Source of the DNA: Welwitschia mirabilis
Taxonomy: Eukaryota > Gnetophyta > Gnetopsida > Welwitschiales
NCBI GenBank assembly: GCA_051453625.1
Contig: JBOZIK010000001.1
Coordinates: 82,850,175 to 82,904,310 of the forward strand
DNA: 54,136 nucleotides
Reading direction: 5' to 3'
Made by a program: the position numbers and the translations under genes. The notes under the pieces were generated by a model. It was not told where the DNA came from. It saw only the letters and a program-made list of their open reading frames with translations, and did no database searches. Positions 21,040 to 33,170 of the stretch are shown here, piece by piece; the first letter of the stretch is position 1; each line of letters begins with the position of its first letter.

Positions 21040-23150
21040 CTTCTACATTATCAGTACAAAAATCTTCTAAATCAAGAGTAACTATTCAATAAATAAAGGA
21101 CCAAGATTAAATGGATACAAGAGGGAGATTTAAATATAGCTTACCTTCATGCTTGCATAAAGTAAAGGCAAAACTTGTCAACAATTACTAAAATTCAATT
21201 TGCGAATGGTTGATTACTCAGTGAGCATGAGGAAGTTAAAAAAGAATTTATAGACTTTTTTAAAAGCTTGCTAGGGTCATATCTTGAAATAACTTCTCTT
21301 AAGTACAATATAATAAATGTGAATTCCAAAGTCGATGAAGCACATTGTATCTAGTTATGTAGACTAATTACTTTAGAGGAAATTAAGAATGCATTATTCA
21401 TGATAGATAATGATAAATCCCGTGGTCCTGGTGGTCTATCAACTAAATTATTTAAGACTTTCTGGTCATCATTTGGTAAAGATATTTATAGGGCAATAAT
21501 ACAATTCTTTAGATATTAAAAAATGCCTAAAGGAATTAATTCAACAGTTATAGCATTAAATCTTAAAATTCCCTACCCTATCAGTGCTTTAAATTTTAGA
21601 CCAATTACTTGCTGCAATGTGATTTACAAAGCTATTTCCAGTATCATAGCTCAAAGAATCAGAGTGATAGTAGTAGACATACTAGGAGAAAATCAGGGTG
21701 CTTTAATGCCTCAAAGGAGTATTATTCACAATATTTTGCTAGACCAGGTATTGGTTCAACACTATGGTAGGAAGCACATTAGCCTAAGATGTTCTTTCAA
21801 ATTAGACTTAAAGAAAGCTTATGATTCAATCTCTTGGCAATTTATCAAAGAGATTTTAAGGAATATAGGTTTTTCCTATAAAGTCATTAACTAGATTAAA
21901 GCTTGTATTTCTACATCCTCTACTCAATTTTGATTACTGGAGAGCTAATAGGTTATTCCCAAGGTCGAAGGGGTCTCTAAGGCAAGGGGACCCTATATCT
22001 CCTTACATCTTCTCTATAGTAATAGAATATTTCTCTAGAAGTTTAAAGATAATGGCCACTAATACCCCTTTCCACTTTCATCCCAAGTGCTATAGACTGG
22101 AAATCACTCACCTGTGCTACACAAATGACCTGTTCATGTTCTCTGGGGATGATGAATCCTCTATAAGAATGATGAACTCAGCTTTATAGAATTTCTCAAT
22201 AGTCTCAGTTATTCAAGCAAATCCTCTCAAAATTCAAGCCTTTTTTGTAGGTATCCCCCATCATCATAAATATTGTCTCCTCCAAATTTTGGGATTTTTA
22301 TAAGATAAACTCCTAGTGGGGTATCTAGGTATGCCTTTTACCTTAAAAAAATCTTCAGTTGTAGAATGTCTTTCCATTATTCTAAGGATTATAAAATTAA
22401 TTAGATCCTGAACAACAAAATTTTTATCATATGCCAAGCGATTAGTGTTAGTTAAGGTTGTTCTCCAAAATCTTATATCTTTCTGGTGTAGAGTTTTTAT
22501 TCTTTTCAAGAAGATTATTAATGAAATCAATTCTATTTGTAGAAGATTCCTTTGGACAATTTCTGATGTTCAGTCTAAGAAGGCCCTAGTAGGTTGGCAT
22601 ATCTTAGTGAAGCCAAAAATAGTAGGAGGTCTAAGTATGATTGATCCTATAAAGATGAATAAGGACTTAATATTAACAGAGTTATGGGATCTTGCTTTAA
22701 AGAAAAATAACTTATGGGTAAACGGGTGTCATGAATATTATCTAACTCATTCTAATGTTTGGTAATATTAGATAAAATAGTCCACATCTTAGATCTTAAG
22801 AAAGGTGATGGAAATAAGATCTCTAGCAGAGACTTGTACTCATTCAACATCAGATCCTCTAGTCTGAAAAGTGCCAGGTCCTCCATTTTCCACTACCTCT
22901 ATATATTCTAATTTATGTGCACAATTTCTCCATGATGATTGGGACTCCATAGTGTGGAATAGATATGTTACCCTTAAACAGTCTTTCATAGCTTGATTGA
23001 CATTCTTAAATAGGCTCTCTACTAAAGAAAGGCTATCTAGGTTTGGTTGCTAGATAGATGTGTTATGTGTTCTTTGTGAGAAGGCCATCAAAACAAGGAA
23101 CCACCTCTTCTTCGAATGCACCCCTCTCTTTAGTTATCTTTAATAGGTTT
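21040..23150 (+). pseudogene. 5'-truncated LINE (plant L1-type) reverse transcriptase ORF2
   Basis: The ORF2 protein nicks target DNA and reverse-transcribes LINE RNA at the nick. Visible in order: RTKIKWIQEGDLNIAYLHA (linker after the endonuclease), DKSRGPGG, NFRPITCCNVIYKAISSIIA, ENQGALMPQRSIIHNILLDQ, FKLDLKKAYDSISWQFI, LRQGDPISPYIFSIVIEYFS, CYRLEITHLCYTNDLFMFSG (the catalytic YADD-type motif now reads YTND), VGYLGMPFTLKKS, SYAKRLVLVKVVLQN, CRRFLW, GGLSMIDP, and a C-terminal Cys/His region CVLCEKAIKTRNHLFFECTP near 23060-23130. No endonuclease domain is present, as is usual for 5'-truncated LINE copies. Stops and frameshifts and the altered catalytic motif indicate an inactive copy. It sits in the leader of the inner LTR element. 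Confidence 0.88.
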
Positions 23151-24080
23151 TAAATCTAGTTCATATTCAGCCTACTTCAAACAAGTTAATAACTTTAATG
23201 CATTAGGTTATCCATTAGTTCAATTCCAAATCTACCCATTATTGCATCATAAAATCTTTAATTTAAACAAGTATTTATCTAATCTAGCATAGTAGGAATG
23301 CTAAGATTTTTAAGAATGTAGAATGTAATGTTCAAGTTTTAATCGAAAGTATCTAGTATTAGTTAAAACTCAACTTGGAGTCAAGTTAGAAGTTAAAAAA
23401 TCATAGATGGTATAATTAGATGGGTATCTCCCCTCGGTTTATGAAGAAGAGAACTTGCAATCACTAAACTGGTCTCTAGATTCTAAAGATTTGTGGAAGA
23501 GGTTCTTAAAGGTTTTTAGATTAGAGGGATTTAGCTGGACTAAAGTGAAGATAGAGCAACCATGGAGTACTTCCTATAGAGTTCAGTCTAATAAATGCAG
23601 TTTGCATAAAGCAGTCTATGCATCTAAGGCATGTATAATTTCTTAATTGATGAAATAAAGCAAATAGTTGTAAGAGTACTTAAGTTAAGCCTACTTGATC
23701 AAAAACTGTCTAGTTGCAATTATCATGCCCTAGGTTTGATCATACCTGCATTTCATAATAGATTAGTTTATGGCCTCACAGTTCAAAGCTTGATGAGAAA
23801 TTAACTAAAAAATTACACAATAGAGAACAGTTTCTCCTAAGGAAATTTGTTGTTTGAAAGCTTCATATGTTGCTTATCTTTCAAGTTTATGCAAAACTTC
23901 CAGTTGTTCATTGCACTTATGAGATCAAAAGAATAAGGGATCATCAAGAAAACTTCTTGGAGAATCCTTAGTTGTGTAGTTCAAATATTATAGTTAGAGG
24001 AACAAGTGTACATGCCTCAAAGGATTTGATAGAAAACAAGCCTAGTTTATCTAAGTAAGACTCTATGCCATTCACTATAG
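23151..24080 (+). other. Probable LINE 3' part and flank, weak coding
   Basis: Plus-strand pieces such as NVQVLIESI (about 23320-23350), DLWKRFLKVFRLEGFSW (23485-23540) and VQSNKCSLHKAVYASKAC (23580-23635) read like protein, but I cannot assign them. They may be the C-terminal end of the LINE ORF2 or a 3' segment of another repeat. No poly-A end was identified. Confidence 0.35.
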
Positions 24081-24689
24081 CTCATAGTGCTATTTTGATT
24101 CCTATTTTAATTCTTGTGTTTAAGTGAACTATGATTCCAAAATAGTTTTTCTTAGGTGATGATGGTGCATGTAATCTAGTTTTGGTTGTAATTGCTTTTT
24201 TTTTTTTTTTTGTAGAAGTCTCAACTGATAAAATTCTATAGCAATGAAAGTTAATAATTTCATTCAAAAAAAATGTTTTCAACAAATCTGATTTACACTT
24301 TGTTCTTTGTGAAATATAAGTGAGTATAACATTCATTATTACTATAATCTTCTTCTTTCACTTCATGTAATCTGAAAGAAGTTTTCCACTTGGATGTAAA
24401 GAAGTTCATTTTAATATTTTATAAAAATGATAAAAAATGATAACATAGAAAAGGCACATTAAGAAAAGCAATTTATTAATAAAATAAGTAAACAATTATG
24501 AGTGGATTTCAATCAAAAATTATGAGATGAGAAATTTTCATTTTAATATAAAATAAAATAAGATGATTATTCTACTTTTTATATTTTTAAAATAATTTAC
24601 CTATTTCTGAAAGTAAGGTGGTTCATAAACCATCCTTCTCTTCAAATTTCTCTAAAGTATCAACTTCTTAATCCTTTTTTCCTTTTAAA
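24081..24689. other. AT-rich stretch without recognised features
   Basis: Contains a poly-T tract near 24195-24210. I see no gene on either strand; a minus-strand ORF across 24082-24336 depends on that tract and shows no motif. Confidence 0.5.
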
Positions 24690-25900
24690 CCCCTAAAACA
24701 TGTTTACCTCTACTTCTACTTCTACCTCTATTACATTAACTCTCAAGGGCATGATAGCTTAAATAAAAAGAGAGATTCGAATCACTTTTGACTTACTCAA
24801 TAAAGATGATGTGGAACTTAAAAACTTGCAAACCTATCCTACATTCTCAATAGATGATAAAAAAGACCTTTTAACACTTAACTAAAATAAATCAACTCAT
24901 TATTACTACAAGAAATGAAAACGAGAAGGTAATTAATAGGAATTACATGATGATTTTCCATTTCATCCATAGAGAAAAGGCTAAAAATTAGTTTTAAACT
25001 ATCTCATATAAAAGCCTTAAGACTTGGAGCCAAGTTTAAGATGCCTTATCAAATGGTTCATAAGTGAATAAATCATGAGGGAAATTAAAAATAAGTTAAC
25101 AAGTTGCATAATAACCTTATGAGAATTATGCTATAGGTTATGAAAGATTTTTTTATTACTATTTCATTCAATCCCATAGATGAATTATCAAGAAAAGAAC
25201 TTATTAGCCACTTATATAGTAGATTGAATAGCAAAATAAAGTAACTAGTAGATACTTAAAAACTCTTAAAATAATCAATATAAATTAGTTAAACATGTCT
25301 TGAACTAAACCTCAAGGAAGGTAAAACCATAGGAAAACTATTAAAAGACATAAAGAAAGTATAACATACAAAGTAATATAGCCATAGCAATCTAATTTAA
25401 AATCTTACCAATAATTTAGGAAATTATACTAAGGCCTTAGATGATGTAAAAATGTTAAATTAATAATCCAATCTCCAACATGTTACTCTCATTGTGAAAT
25501 ATGTGAAGACAACTCCCATTACATCAAAAATTATCCTACCTTACCAACATCAAAAGAAATGATCTATGAAGAATCTTATAAATTTAATTAAAAACTTAAT
25601 AACCAAAGATTTCAACCATTAAATAATAGATTATAATAGTCTACAAAAGCTCTTTTAAAAATAGATATAGAAGTAAAAATTTTAGCCTAATGATTTTTAG
25701 TTTATTAATTTTTAGTATTATAACTTTTTAACCCAATAATCTCTAGATCAATTATCCCTAATTACATTAAGAATAATTCCCTTAAAGAGCTAATTAAAAA
25801 ATTAAATAAAATACAAGATGCTATTAAGAAAAATATAGAGGCTATTAATAAGAATAATAAGGACCTTATAGGCATATTTTAACAAACCATCTTAGAAAAT
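24690..25900 (+). pseudogene. Athila-like gag remnant (inner element)
   Basis: Decayed gag of the family B element. The zinc-knuckle region is the clearest piece: about 25495-25560 reads CEICEDNSHYIKNYPTLPTS in the corrected frame, a Cys-X2-Cys-...-His spacing in which the last Cys is now Tyr. The upstream frame has dense stops at Gln codons and only fragments are legible (for example TFDLLNKDDVELKNL). Downstream, LINTLKELIKKLNK-like pieces repeat Leu/Ile/Lys. The gag would package element RNA into particles. Its position after LTR and leader and before the protease supports the call. Confidence 0.6.
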
Positions 25901-26335
25901 CAAAGAGCAACCTAAACCATTCCTAATCCAAATCATGTTAAAAGGTTGGAAGATAGTTTAAGAAGTGGACATGATAAAACTCCTTATGAGGTAATTCCCA
26001 CCTCTCATAAGTAAGAAAATCAAACCCATGATGATGACATAAAATTTTTTGATCAAGTTAGTTTTCCTTTAACTTATAAAGAAATATTCAGCCATAATAA
26101 AACAATGAAAACATAATAAACAAACAGATTAAAAACCTAATCCTACCTATGTTGATTATCTTAAGGAAATTATGCAAGACGTAAGTATCAACCTTTCTTT
26201 CTAGAAAATATTACAAGGTAGTACTAAATACAAAAAAATCTAGAAATACTTAGTGAAGTGAAAAATTAAAAAAAAACCATACTAAATAGGGTACTTATAG
26301 CCTAATCCTATTCTAAGTTACTAGCATAAAAACTG
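25901..26335 (+). other. gag-protease spacer, decayed
   Basis: Lies between the gag and protease remnants in the same element direction. Fragments such as YVDYLKEIMQDV (about 26150-26185) suggest it was coding, but no domain is recognisable. Confidence 0.4.
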
Positions 26336-26339
26336 CTTA

Positions 26340-26770
26340 AGCTTTAAAGACTCAAGCGTTACTATAGTTAGTGTAATCTTATGAGGAAGTAAAAAAATAA
26401 ACAAATCATTAAAAGACATAGGAGATAGTGTTAATATTATGTCATTTCACATTTGTAAAAAGTTTGGATTAAAAAATAGGATTGAATTAATAAAACTTGT
26501 ATTAGACCTAGCTAATGTAACTGTTAGAAAACCAATTAGAGTTATGATGAACCTGGTCATATAAATTAAAGAGGCTTTGCACCCTATAAATGTGGTACTT
26601 ATTGATGTAGAATACAATGGTGGATACCCTTTACTCTTAAAAGATTCTTTTATGCAAAAATTCATTTCATTATTGACACACAAATAAGAATGATGAAATT
26701 TCATGTGGGAAGTAAGAAATTCATTATTAGAATCTTTGATATAGCTAAAAATTATATGGGTCTATCTTGA
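26340..26770 (+). pseudogene. Athila-like retroviral aspartic protease remnant
   Basis: Would cleave the gag-pol polyprotein. The active-site region reads INKSLKDIGDSVNIMSFHIC, where the family has D-x-G-A-S/T, so the Ala is replaced (IGDSVN). It is followed by KKFGLKNRIELIKLVLDLAN, VTVRKPIRVMMNLVI, HPINVVLIDVEYNGGYPLLL (flap and C-terminal loop region) and, in another frame, MKFHVGSKKFIIRIFDIAKN. One in-frame stop and a frameshift are visible. A minus-strand ORF over the same bases is a shadow. Confidence 0.75.
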
Positions 26771-27601
26771 GTAGTAAATTATACCTTATGATTATTCAAC
26801 ATCACCCTTTAAAAAAAAGGATTCTTACTTTACATAACTCAACTTTTTTTAATGATCTTAAAAAATGAAAATAAATCCTAGGAAGAATTCATTCCTCTAA
26901 TTCATGTAATCTTAATAATAATATCCTAAGCATTCAACAAAGTAATAATAAAAACAACAATGAGGAGAAGAGGAATAATGAATGGAGATTTACTTAAACT
27001 TAATGGAGAATAGACTTTTTTTCTTCTAATGCAATAAACCAACCTTAAGAATCTATCCATCTTTCTCCATCTCTTTCATATGTCCTTTTATGTAATACCC
27101 AAAGTAACATCCTTATATTTTCTACTAAGTCCACATTACCTTATTTATTTAATGAAAACGTTTTTCAAAAGTATGTCTTTGGATATCTTAAAATTCTAAA
27201 TTGGGATAAACCTTAATTTTTTAATAATAATCCATGCTTAGAGTTAAATCTCATGAAACTTCTTAAGTATGTTAAACTTCTCCTAGTCAATCATCTCAAG
27301 AAGCTTCCTAAAATTCTTCAATTTATAATAGTACCATTAATTTCTTTTATTTCCATTATTAATGTTTGAATGAAATCTATCTTTTAAATTCTTTATATCA
27401 TAAGCTTGATAAGAGATTTTTTCCATAAAATATATGGATTTTTTATCTCTTATATTGATAATTAATTTTGTGAATTAAAATTATTGCTTATTCATATTAT
27501 TTATTACCAATTTATTCCTCTAGAAAATGCATGCACATCCTTTATAATCTATTAATTACTTTCCATATGATTTGTTCCTTCATTTTTTTTGAAGAAGTAC
27601 A
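26771..27601 (+). pseudogene. Inner Athila pol, start of RT region, broken off
   Basis: Around 27215-27300 the plus strand reads NNNPCLELNLMKLLKYVKLL, the kind of linker that precedes RT in this lineage (compare LKALPKDL before the outer RT at 17710). After about 27370 the pol similarity stops and only AT-rich sequence remains up to the Copia-type LTR, so RT, RNase H and integrase of this inner element appear to be deleted or lie in the 28330-28892 gap. Confidence 0.45.
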
Positions 27602-28181
27602 TTGCAATAACTATGATGAAATATTAATCATTTGACATAGGAATAAATGTAAAGAAAAGAAATGAAATTCTGCTTGTAGTAACTGATTTAGTGAATCCTA
27701 TTTTCTTGAAGAGATATACACCAATTACTCCTATGTGAATGTAATTATTCAAATTATTTGTCTTTTTAAACATATCTTAACCTAATTTTACTTTAGTTTT
27801 TTATCATGTAGTATGTTTAAGCATTTTAGACTTTTATAATTTATTGGTGATCCACTAGATTTTAGCTAATTAAAATGAATTCAAATGCATATGAATTCTC
27901 ATTCTATGATAGGAAAATATTCTTAATTAAGTTATTCATATTATATTACTTGTCTCTTTTCAGCTTAATTTTATCAAGGCTACAACTTATTAGTAATTTA
28001 ATAATGTGTAATTTTTTTTTTTCATATTCATAAGGAGAAAGAAGAAAAAAAGAGAGAAAAAATAAAATATCAATTTTTATTATGAAAGCACTTTTGATAA
28101 TCACTCTTAATCTATCATGGGGATACCACACCAAGGCAAAAGTTACTTAATGGCCTATGTCTTATCTGAGGGATCCTATCA
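27602..28181 (+). mobile_element. Family C (Copia-type) LTR with PBS
   Basis: About 580 bp. Its reverse complement matches 34480-35069 over the whole length: shared AAACATACTACAT with AAAACTAAAGTAAAATTA, TAGCCTTGATAAAA, GTGTGGTA and the GATAGATT...AAAAGTGCTT block. Immediately downstream is a tRNA-iMet-like PBS, which sets the orientation as plus and the copy as a 5' LTR or what remains of one. Confidence 0.7.
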
Positions 28182-28182
28182 C

Positions 28183-28195
28183 TTATTATCAAAGC
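28183..28195 (+). promoter_or_regulatory. Primer-binding site, tRNA-iMet-like
   Basis: TTATTATCAAAGC against TTGGTATCAGAGC, ten of thirteen matching, two of three differences being G-to-A. tRNA-iMet priming is common in plant Copia elements. Confidence 0.65.
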
Positions 28196-28329
28196 AATGT
28201 TAGTGGTTCAAAAATGAGAACTCCACAATAAAAGGAATTTAGCTAAATGAAGGTACTACTTGAAATGTGCCATGATTAAAACATTAGCAAGTATTATTAA
28301 TTTGGAGTCATCTTTTAAATTAATGCTTA

Positions 28330-28892
28330 NNNNNNNNNNNNNNNNNNNNNNNNNNNNNNNNNNNNNNNNNNNNNNNNNNNNNNNNNNNNNNNNNNNNNNN
28401 NNNNNNNNNNNNNNNNNNNNNNNNNNNNNNNNNNNNNNNNNNNNNNNNNNNNNNNNNNNNNNNNNNNNNNNNNNNNNNNNNNNNNNNNNNNNNNNNNNNN
28501 NNNNNNNNNNNNNNNNNNNNNNNNNNNNNNNNNNNNNNNNNNNNNNNNNNNNNNNNNNNNNNNNNNNNNNNNNNNNNNNNNNNNNNNNNNNNNNNNNNNN
28601 NNNNNNNNNNNNNNNNNNNNNNNNNNNNNNNNNNNNNNNNNNNNNNNNNNNNNNNNNNNNNNNNNNNNNNNNNNNNNNNNNNNNNNNNNNNNNNNNNNNN
28701 NNNNNNNNNNNNNNNNNNNNNNNNNNNNNNNNNNNNNNNNNNNNNNNNNNNNNNNNNNNNNNNNNNNNNNNNNNNNNNNNNNNNNNNNNNNNNNNNNNNN
28801 NNNNNNNNNNNNNNNNNNNNNNNNNNNNNNNNNNNNNNNNNNNNNNNNNNNNNNNNNNNNNNNNNNNNNNNNNNNNNNNNNNNNNNNNNNNN
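28330..28892. other. Assembly gap (563 N)
   Basis: N run, not a round size, so probably an estimated gap. It hides what follows the Copia-type PBS. Long ORFs reported across it on either strand are artefacts of N. Confidence 0.99.
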
Positions 28893-29490
28893 AATTGATC
28901 AACTTTAAGTAGAATATATTTTAAGCCAATGTGTCTGTTTCTAGATAATTTTAAAGTTATTAACCATATTTTATCTCTTTAGCATAGGACAAAAGCTTTC
29001 TTTGAAACATTACGATTAATGATCTAAGTAATCTAATGTTTGTTCTCATGTTGCTTGATATTCTTGTCTTTTTTTTTTCTTATTTGATGTTTGTGTTTTT
29101 TATTCTTGACTTTCACTTTTTATTGTACATCTTTTAAAACTTTTATCTTATTCCTTCTAATCATTACAAGTAAAATTTTTTAAAATTAAAGACATATTTA
29201 TTTTCTTCATGAGGATAAAATATTTAGAATCATCAAAATATTAGCTTTGGAATGAATTTTTTTATTTAAAATATGTTTTTCATAGAACTAAAACCATTAT
29301 TCTAAGTTTAGTGCATCTATTTCTCATGATGTTATGTTTAATTATAATATCTTTTTCATATGCTAAAATGAGATGCTCTCTATTGTTAATAATATAATAT
29401 CATTTATACTTAAGCATTATTTTTCATCCTTTTTTTTTTTGCTTACTTCTATTCTTTTCTGCTCTCTTTGTTAGGGACTAACAAATGCTT
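28893..29490 (+). other. 3' end of family B interior, non-coding
   Basis: T-rich, with no coding frame recognised. It leads directly to the polypurine tract and 3' LTR, so it is taken as the 3' untranslated end of the inner element. Confidence 0.45.
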
Positions 29491-29503
29491 AGTGGAAGGG
29501 CTA
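29491..29503 (+). promoter_or_regulatory. Polypurine tract before 3' LTR
   Basis: AGTGGAAGGGCTA directly precedes the LTR start TGTTATGAGCC. Purine-rich and in the place where plus-strand priming occurs in LTR elements. Confidence 0.55.
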
Positions 29504-30734
29504 TGTTATGAGCCAAGTTGGTCATATTTAACATCATGTTTATAGGATATTTTCAAGTTCTTTTTATAGATTTAATTCTTAAATTAACTAATTTTAAGGT
29601 CAAATACTAGAGATAAAGAATAAATAATAATTTGGATTGAAATAAAGTAATTATGAAGCATTTGAGAAAGGTACATAGTTGTGGCATGTGGCAGTGATAA
29701 GTGGTAGTAATTTGATGGTGATATTGAAAATACATGATGAGAGCGTCTATAAGTAAATGCATAATAATCCAAAGGTTGAGTGTTGGACTCATCATGACAA
29801 ATTCCATTTAACCAAGAAGATGTTACATCAAGAAGATGTTACATTAGGAAGACATTACATTAAGAAGATACTACATGAAGCAGACATTACATCAAAGAAA
29901 ATACCCCATCAAGAAGATATTATACCAAGAAAATATTACATCAATAATAAGTTACATTAAGAAGATATTACACCAAGAAAGATGTTACAATAAGAAGACA
30001 TTATACTAAGAATACACATGAAAGAAGAAGCTACACTAAGAAGATGTTACAAAATTAGTAATATAAGTAATCTTGATCTATTATTGCTTCTTGATAACCT
30101 AACCATAAATCTAAACTCATAAAAACCCCCTTGGGTTTTTAATATTTTTATCACCCCTTAGGTTTCCTATATTTTTATCATTCTTGCATTGATTGTTCTT
30201 ATGACTTTTAAAGTTTAATTAAGGAAGGAATCCATCCTAGTTATAGAGAATGGAATTTCTTGATATTGGTCTACATCTTCTTCATTGAGGAGCTTTTATT
30301 TTATAAGTGGATGTGAAAATTTTAATTAATAAAATATTAATTAAAATTTTTATTTCAATTTATGGTTTATATTAATTGCAATTAAATTATAGTTATTTTT
30401 AATTAATATAGAATAGGTGGACCAACCTAACTAATAATAGATTAATTGAATGGTTAAATTTGCATTTAAGCTAGATTAATTTTATATGCATCTCCCCTAT
30501 ATTTCATTTTCATCTTTTCATTCATCTTGCATTTTTATTTACTTTTCTTTATTTAATCAAAAAATAACGAATAGATAACTTATTAGTTAGAATTCCTCTA
30601 TAGAGTATGACATTTTGATTAATTCTATATGTAAGTATGTTTTGTATGAGTTTTATTAATATTTTCATGTATCAAATCTAAAGTATTCATTGGAAGAAGG
30701 TAATACATTAATTATAGATTTATGTATTACAACA
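29504..30734 (+). mobile_element. Family B 3' LTR (inner Athila-like element)
   Basis: Starts TGTTATGAGCCAAGTTGG and ends ATGTATTACAACA, 1231 bp. It resembles 19484-20803 in the same orientation, including the 16-bp array. The polypurine tract precedes it and integrase of the outer pol resumes right after it, so this is the right end of the insertion. Confidence 0.8.
29815..30055 (+). repeat. 16-bp minisatellite array in LTR, about 15 units
   Basis: Units of 15-17 bp with consensus AAGAAGATGTTACATY. Because 16 is not a multiple of three, the plus-strand ORF across it (29757-29960) cycles through frames and is not a gene. The half-site GATGT-TACATC is nearly self-complementary. Confidence 0.95.
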
Positions 30735-30739
30735 ATTAC
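30735..30739. repeat. Candidate target-site duplication ATTAC, right copy
   Basis: ATTAC directly after the LTR end at 30734, matching 19479-19483. Confidence 0.5.
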
Positions 30740-31760
30740 CATTCTAAGGCTTGTGGTGATTATTATTTAACTTAAAAAACTATTATGAAAATTATTCAAT
30801 CTAGTTTTTATCATCTAACTTTAAGAACTCTTATCTCTATTGCAAAACTATGTAAAATTTTCTAAAAACTTAGTAGTCTCACATAAAAGAATATGGTACC
30901 CCTAAGTCCCATTCTCATTATTAAACCCTTTGATATTTTGGGTATTAATTTTTAGGGCTCATATTCTTCCTCAAACAGGCATCAACGTGTTCTTGTTTGC
31001 ATTGATTATGTTACTAAATAAGTAAATACATGTGTGTATTGATCTGACAATGCTCAGACAATAGTGAAATCATTTAAGAAAAACATCTTAACATGGTTTA
31101 ACTGTTTAATTTTTATTAGTAATGAAGTAATTCACTTTTGCAATAGATTATTTAACAATCCTCTCACTCTGGATAAGGTTACTTACAAAGTTGAAACACC
31201 TCACCATCCCCAAATTAGTGGTCAAGTTGAAGTTAAAAATAAAGAAATTAAGAATATCTTACAAGATACATTTAGAAATTTTATTATCTAGGTTAATCTA
31301 TAGAAGGACTTGTTATTTATCTATAAAAGTTGAATATAAAGCATATTGGATGGTTTAAAATATGAACTTAGAGCTGGAGGTAAAAAGGAAGAAAAGGGTC
31401 ATACAACCTAATGAGCTAGATAAAATTAGGCATGATGCCAATGAAAACATGAAAATCAAAAAAGAAAGGATGAAGAAATTCCATGATCAAAACATCCTTA
31501 GGAACATGTTTCAAGAACGAGAACTAGTTTTACTTTATAACTCATAAATACATTTATTCCTAGGAAAACTAATTTTTAAGTGAAAATGTTTTTTTCTTAA
31601 TAAAAAAAATTTCATCAAATAATGTATTTCTCATTAAAAACACTAAAAATAATCAACAATTCCAAGTTAATGTACATTGCCTTAAACATTGTCATTTAAC
31701 CCTCTTATATACTTATGAATTTATGAGATTAATAGACCTAAATTAATGACCTTTAACAAA
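30735..31760 (+). pseudogene. Athila-like integrase remnant (rest of the outer element)
   Basis: Integrase would insert element DNA into the host genome. In order: HSKACGDYYLT and KTIMKIIQSSFYHLTLRTLI (zinc-binding HHCC region, decayed); PFDILGINF; RHQRVLVCIDYVTK (catalytic core); SDNAQTIVKSFKKNILTWFN; HFCNRLFNNPL; VETPHHPQISGQVEVKNKEI (the conserved HPQ-SGQ-E motif); then a deletion up to KAYW; NELDKIRHDANENMKIKKER, KKFHDQNILRNMFQERELVL and, after a frameshift, FQVNVHCLKHCHLTLLYTYE. It continues the pol that stops at 19478. Together they show a single element split by the family B insertion. Confidence 0.85.
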
Positions 31761-33020
31761 AATCAATAAATAAGTGATCTCATTATTTATTAAGTAATGG
31801 TTATGATTAAGTATAATTATGAGTTTTTAATAAACTTTTACACCTATGTTGAGTCTGATTATTAAAAACACATTTACTTGAGGTCTTCAATCTTGGTAAA
31901 ACATGCCTAAAAAGGTGGAATCTATCTTGTATTACATTTCTTATGTTTAAAATGTTTTTATGGAAATAACATTTTTTTTATTAGGCTAATGAACCAATAA
32001 CCCCTATAATGTGCATAAAAAATGAATTTGAGAAAAGATAAAAAATAAAAACAATATTTCTTCTCCAAATTTACATCTCCTTAATTACTTAATTAGGTTT
32101 AGTTAACTACGTTAGGGTTATGAACAATTGTTGGCAATGCATGTCTAATGATTCAATTGTGATCTAATTAACCACATTGAGGCTATAAATGCTTAGTGGT
32201 AATGTAACACTAGTTTATTCATAAAAGAACATGCTTAACTCTATTAAAATATAATGTTGTATTACTAGATACTTAATGTCATTCAAAGGTCTAAAATAAA
32301 TCAATATATGTTTGTAAAGAAAGCAAAATAAAGGAAGAAAATGGGTGGGATTGAAGGCCTTTTGCATTCTGTTATCTTTAACTTTCATATTTAAGATTTA
32401 CTATGATTTTTGGAATTCTCAAAAGTTACTTCATTAATACTATGCTTATTTAATATTAAAACCCATTCAAAATTATGAAAAATATAATAAAGGTTATTGA
32501 CTTAGGTAGGTTGTCGCCCTTATTCATCAGTAGCATGATTGACTCCTTTTCCATATTTTCATTCTCCACCTCCATTATCCATTTTAGTTCATATCCATTT
32601 TAAAAGAAATAACATGATAAGGCATAAACTATTTTTATGAATTAAATTTTCACTTAGCATTTTTTATAAAAAATAATTGGTTACCTCACATTTTCATAGT
32701 TAGTTGTATACTTTGCATCTTTTTATGTCAATAAAAGGACTAAGTAAAATATTTCTAAGGCTGTATTCATAAAATCATTAATAGTTTATACCATAAAAAT
32801 TTAAGGATAAAGTTTAGTTTTAATTAGGGAATGCAACATCTAGCATTTTATATAATTTTTGAATTTTGATGCCTTAACTTTAGAAAATTGGTTACTAATT
32901 TTTTAGTGATATAACATTTTTCATACTTGAGTGTTTAACCTTAGATAATTTTCCTATGTTAATCATTTAGTTATTAGCTTTTCATTAAGATTATAGCAAA
33001 ATTCTAATGAGAGTGTGTGT
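31761..33020. other. AT-rich stretch without recognised features
   Basis: Probably the 3' part of the outer Athila-like element, judged only by position after integrase. I see no domain, RNA gene or clear LTR boundary. Confidence 0.4.
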
Positions 33021-33024
33021 TAAA

Positions 33025-33170
33025 ATATAAAAATTAATGTTCAGATCAATTTATTTAACTAGTTTAACTTAATGAAAGATATTAATATAATTAATTTACC
33101 ATAAAAACATATCTTGTATTATGTTTTTATATTAGTCATAAACTTATCATTTTCTCGTGATATTTTGAGG
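33025..33170 (+). repeat. Dispersed repeat D, copy 1
   Basis: The AATATAAAAATTAATG-like start, TTTAACTTAAT, GAAAGATATTAA, AATTTACC and ATATCTT...TATTAGTCATAAACTTAT order recurs at 52385-52530 in the same direction. Likely one end of an LTR of a Copia type, but no partner end was found. Confidence 0.5.

Noticed and set aside
22264-22530. 88-residue minus-strand ORF
   Set aside because: Shadow of the plus-strand LINE reverse transcriptase.
24770-24792. GATTCGAATC resembling a tRNA T-loop
   Set aside because: No acceptor, D or anticodon arms can be built around it; it lies in the gag remnant.
26447-26704. 85-residue minus-strand ORF
   Set aside because: Shadow of the plus-strand aspartic protease remnant.
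28260-28902. Long ORFs on both strands
   Set aside because: They consist almost entirely of N.
29757-29960. Plus-strand ORF rich in His/Lys/Ile/Glu
   Set aside because: Encoded by the 16-bp minisatellite, which rotates through frames; not a gene.
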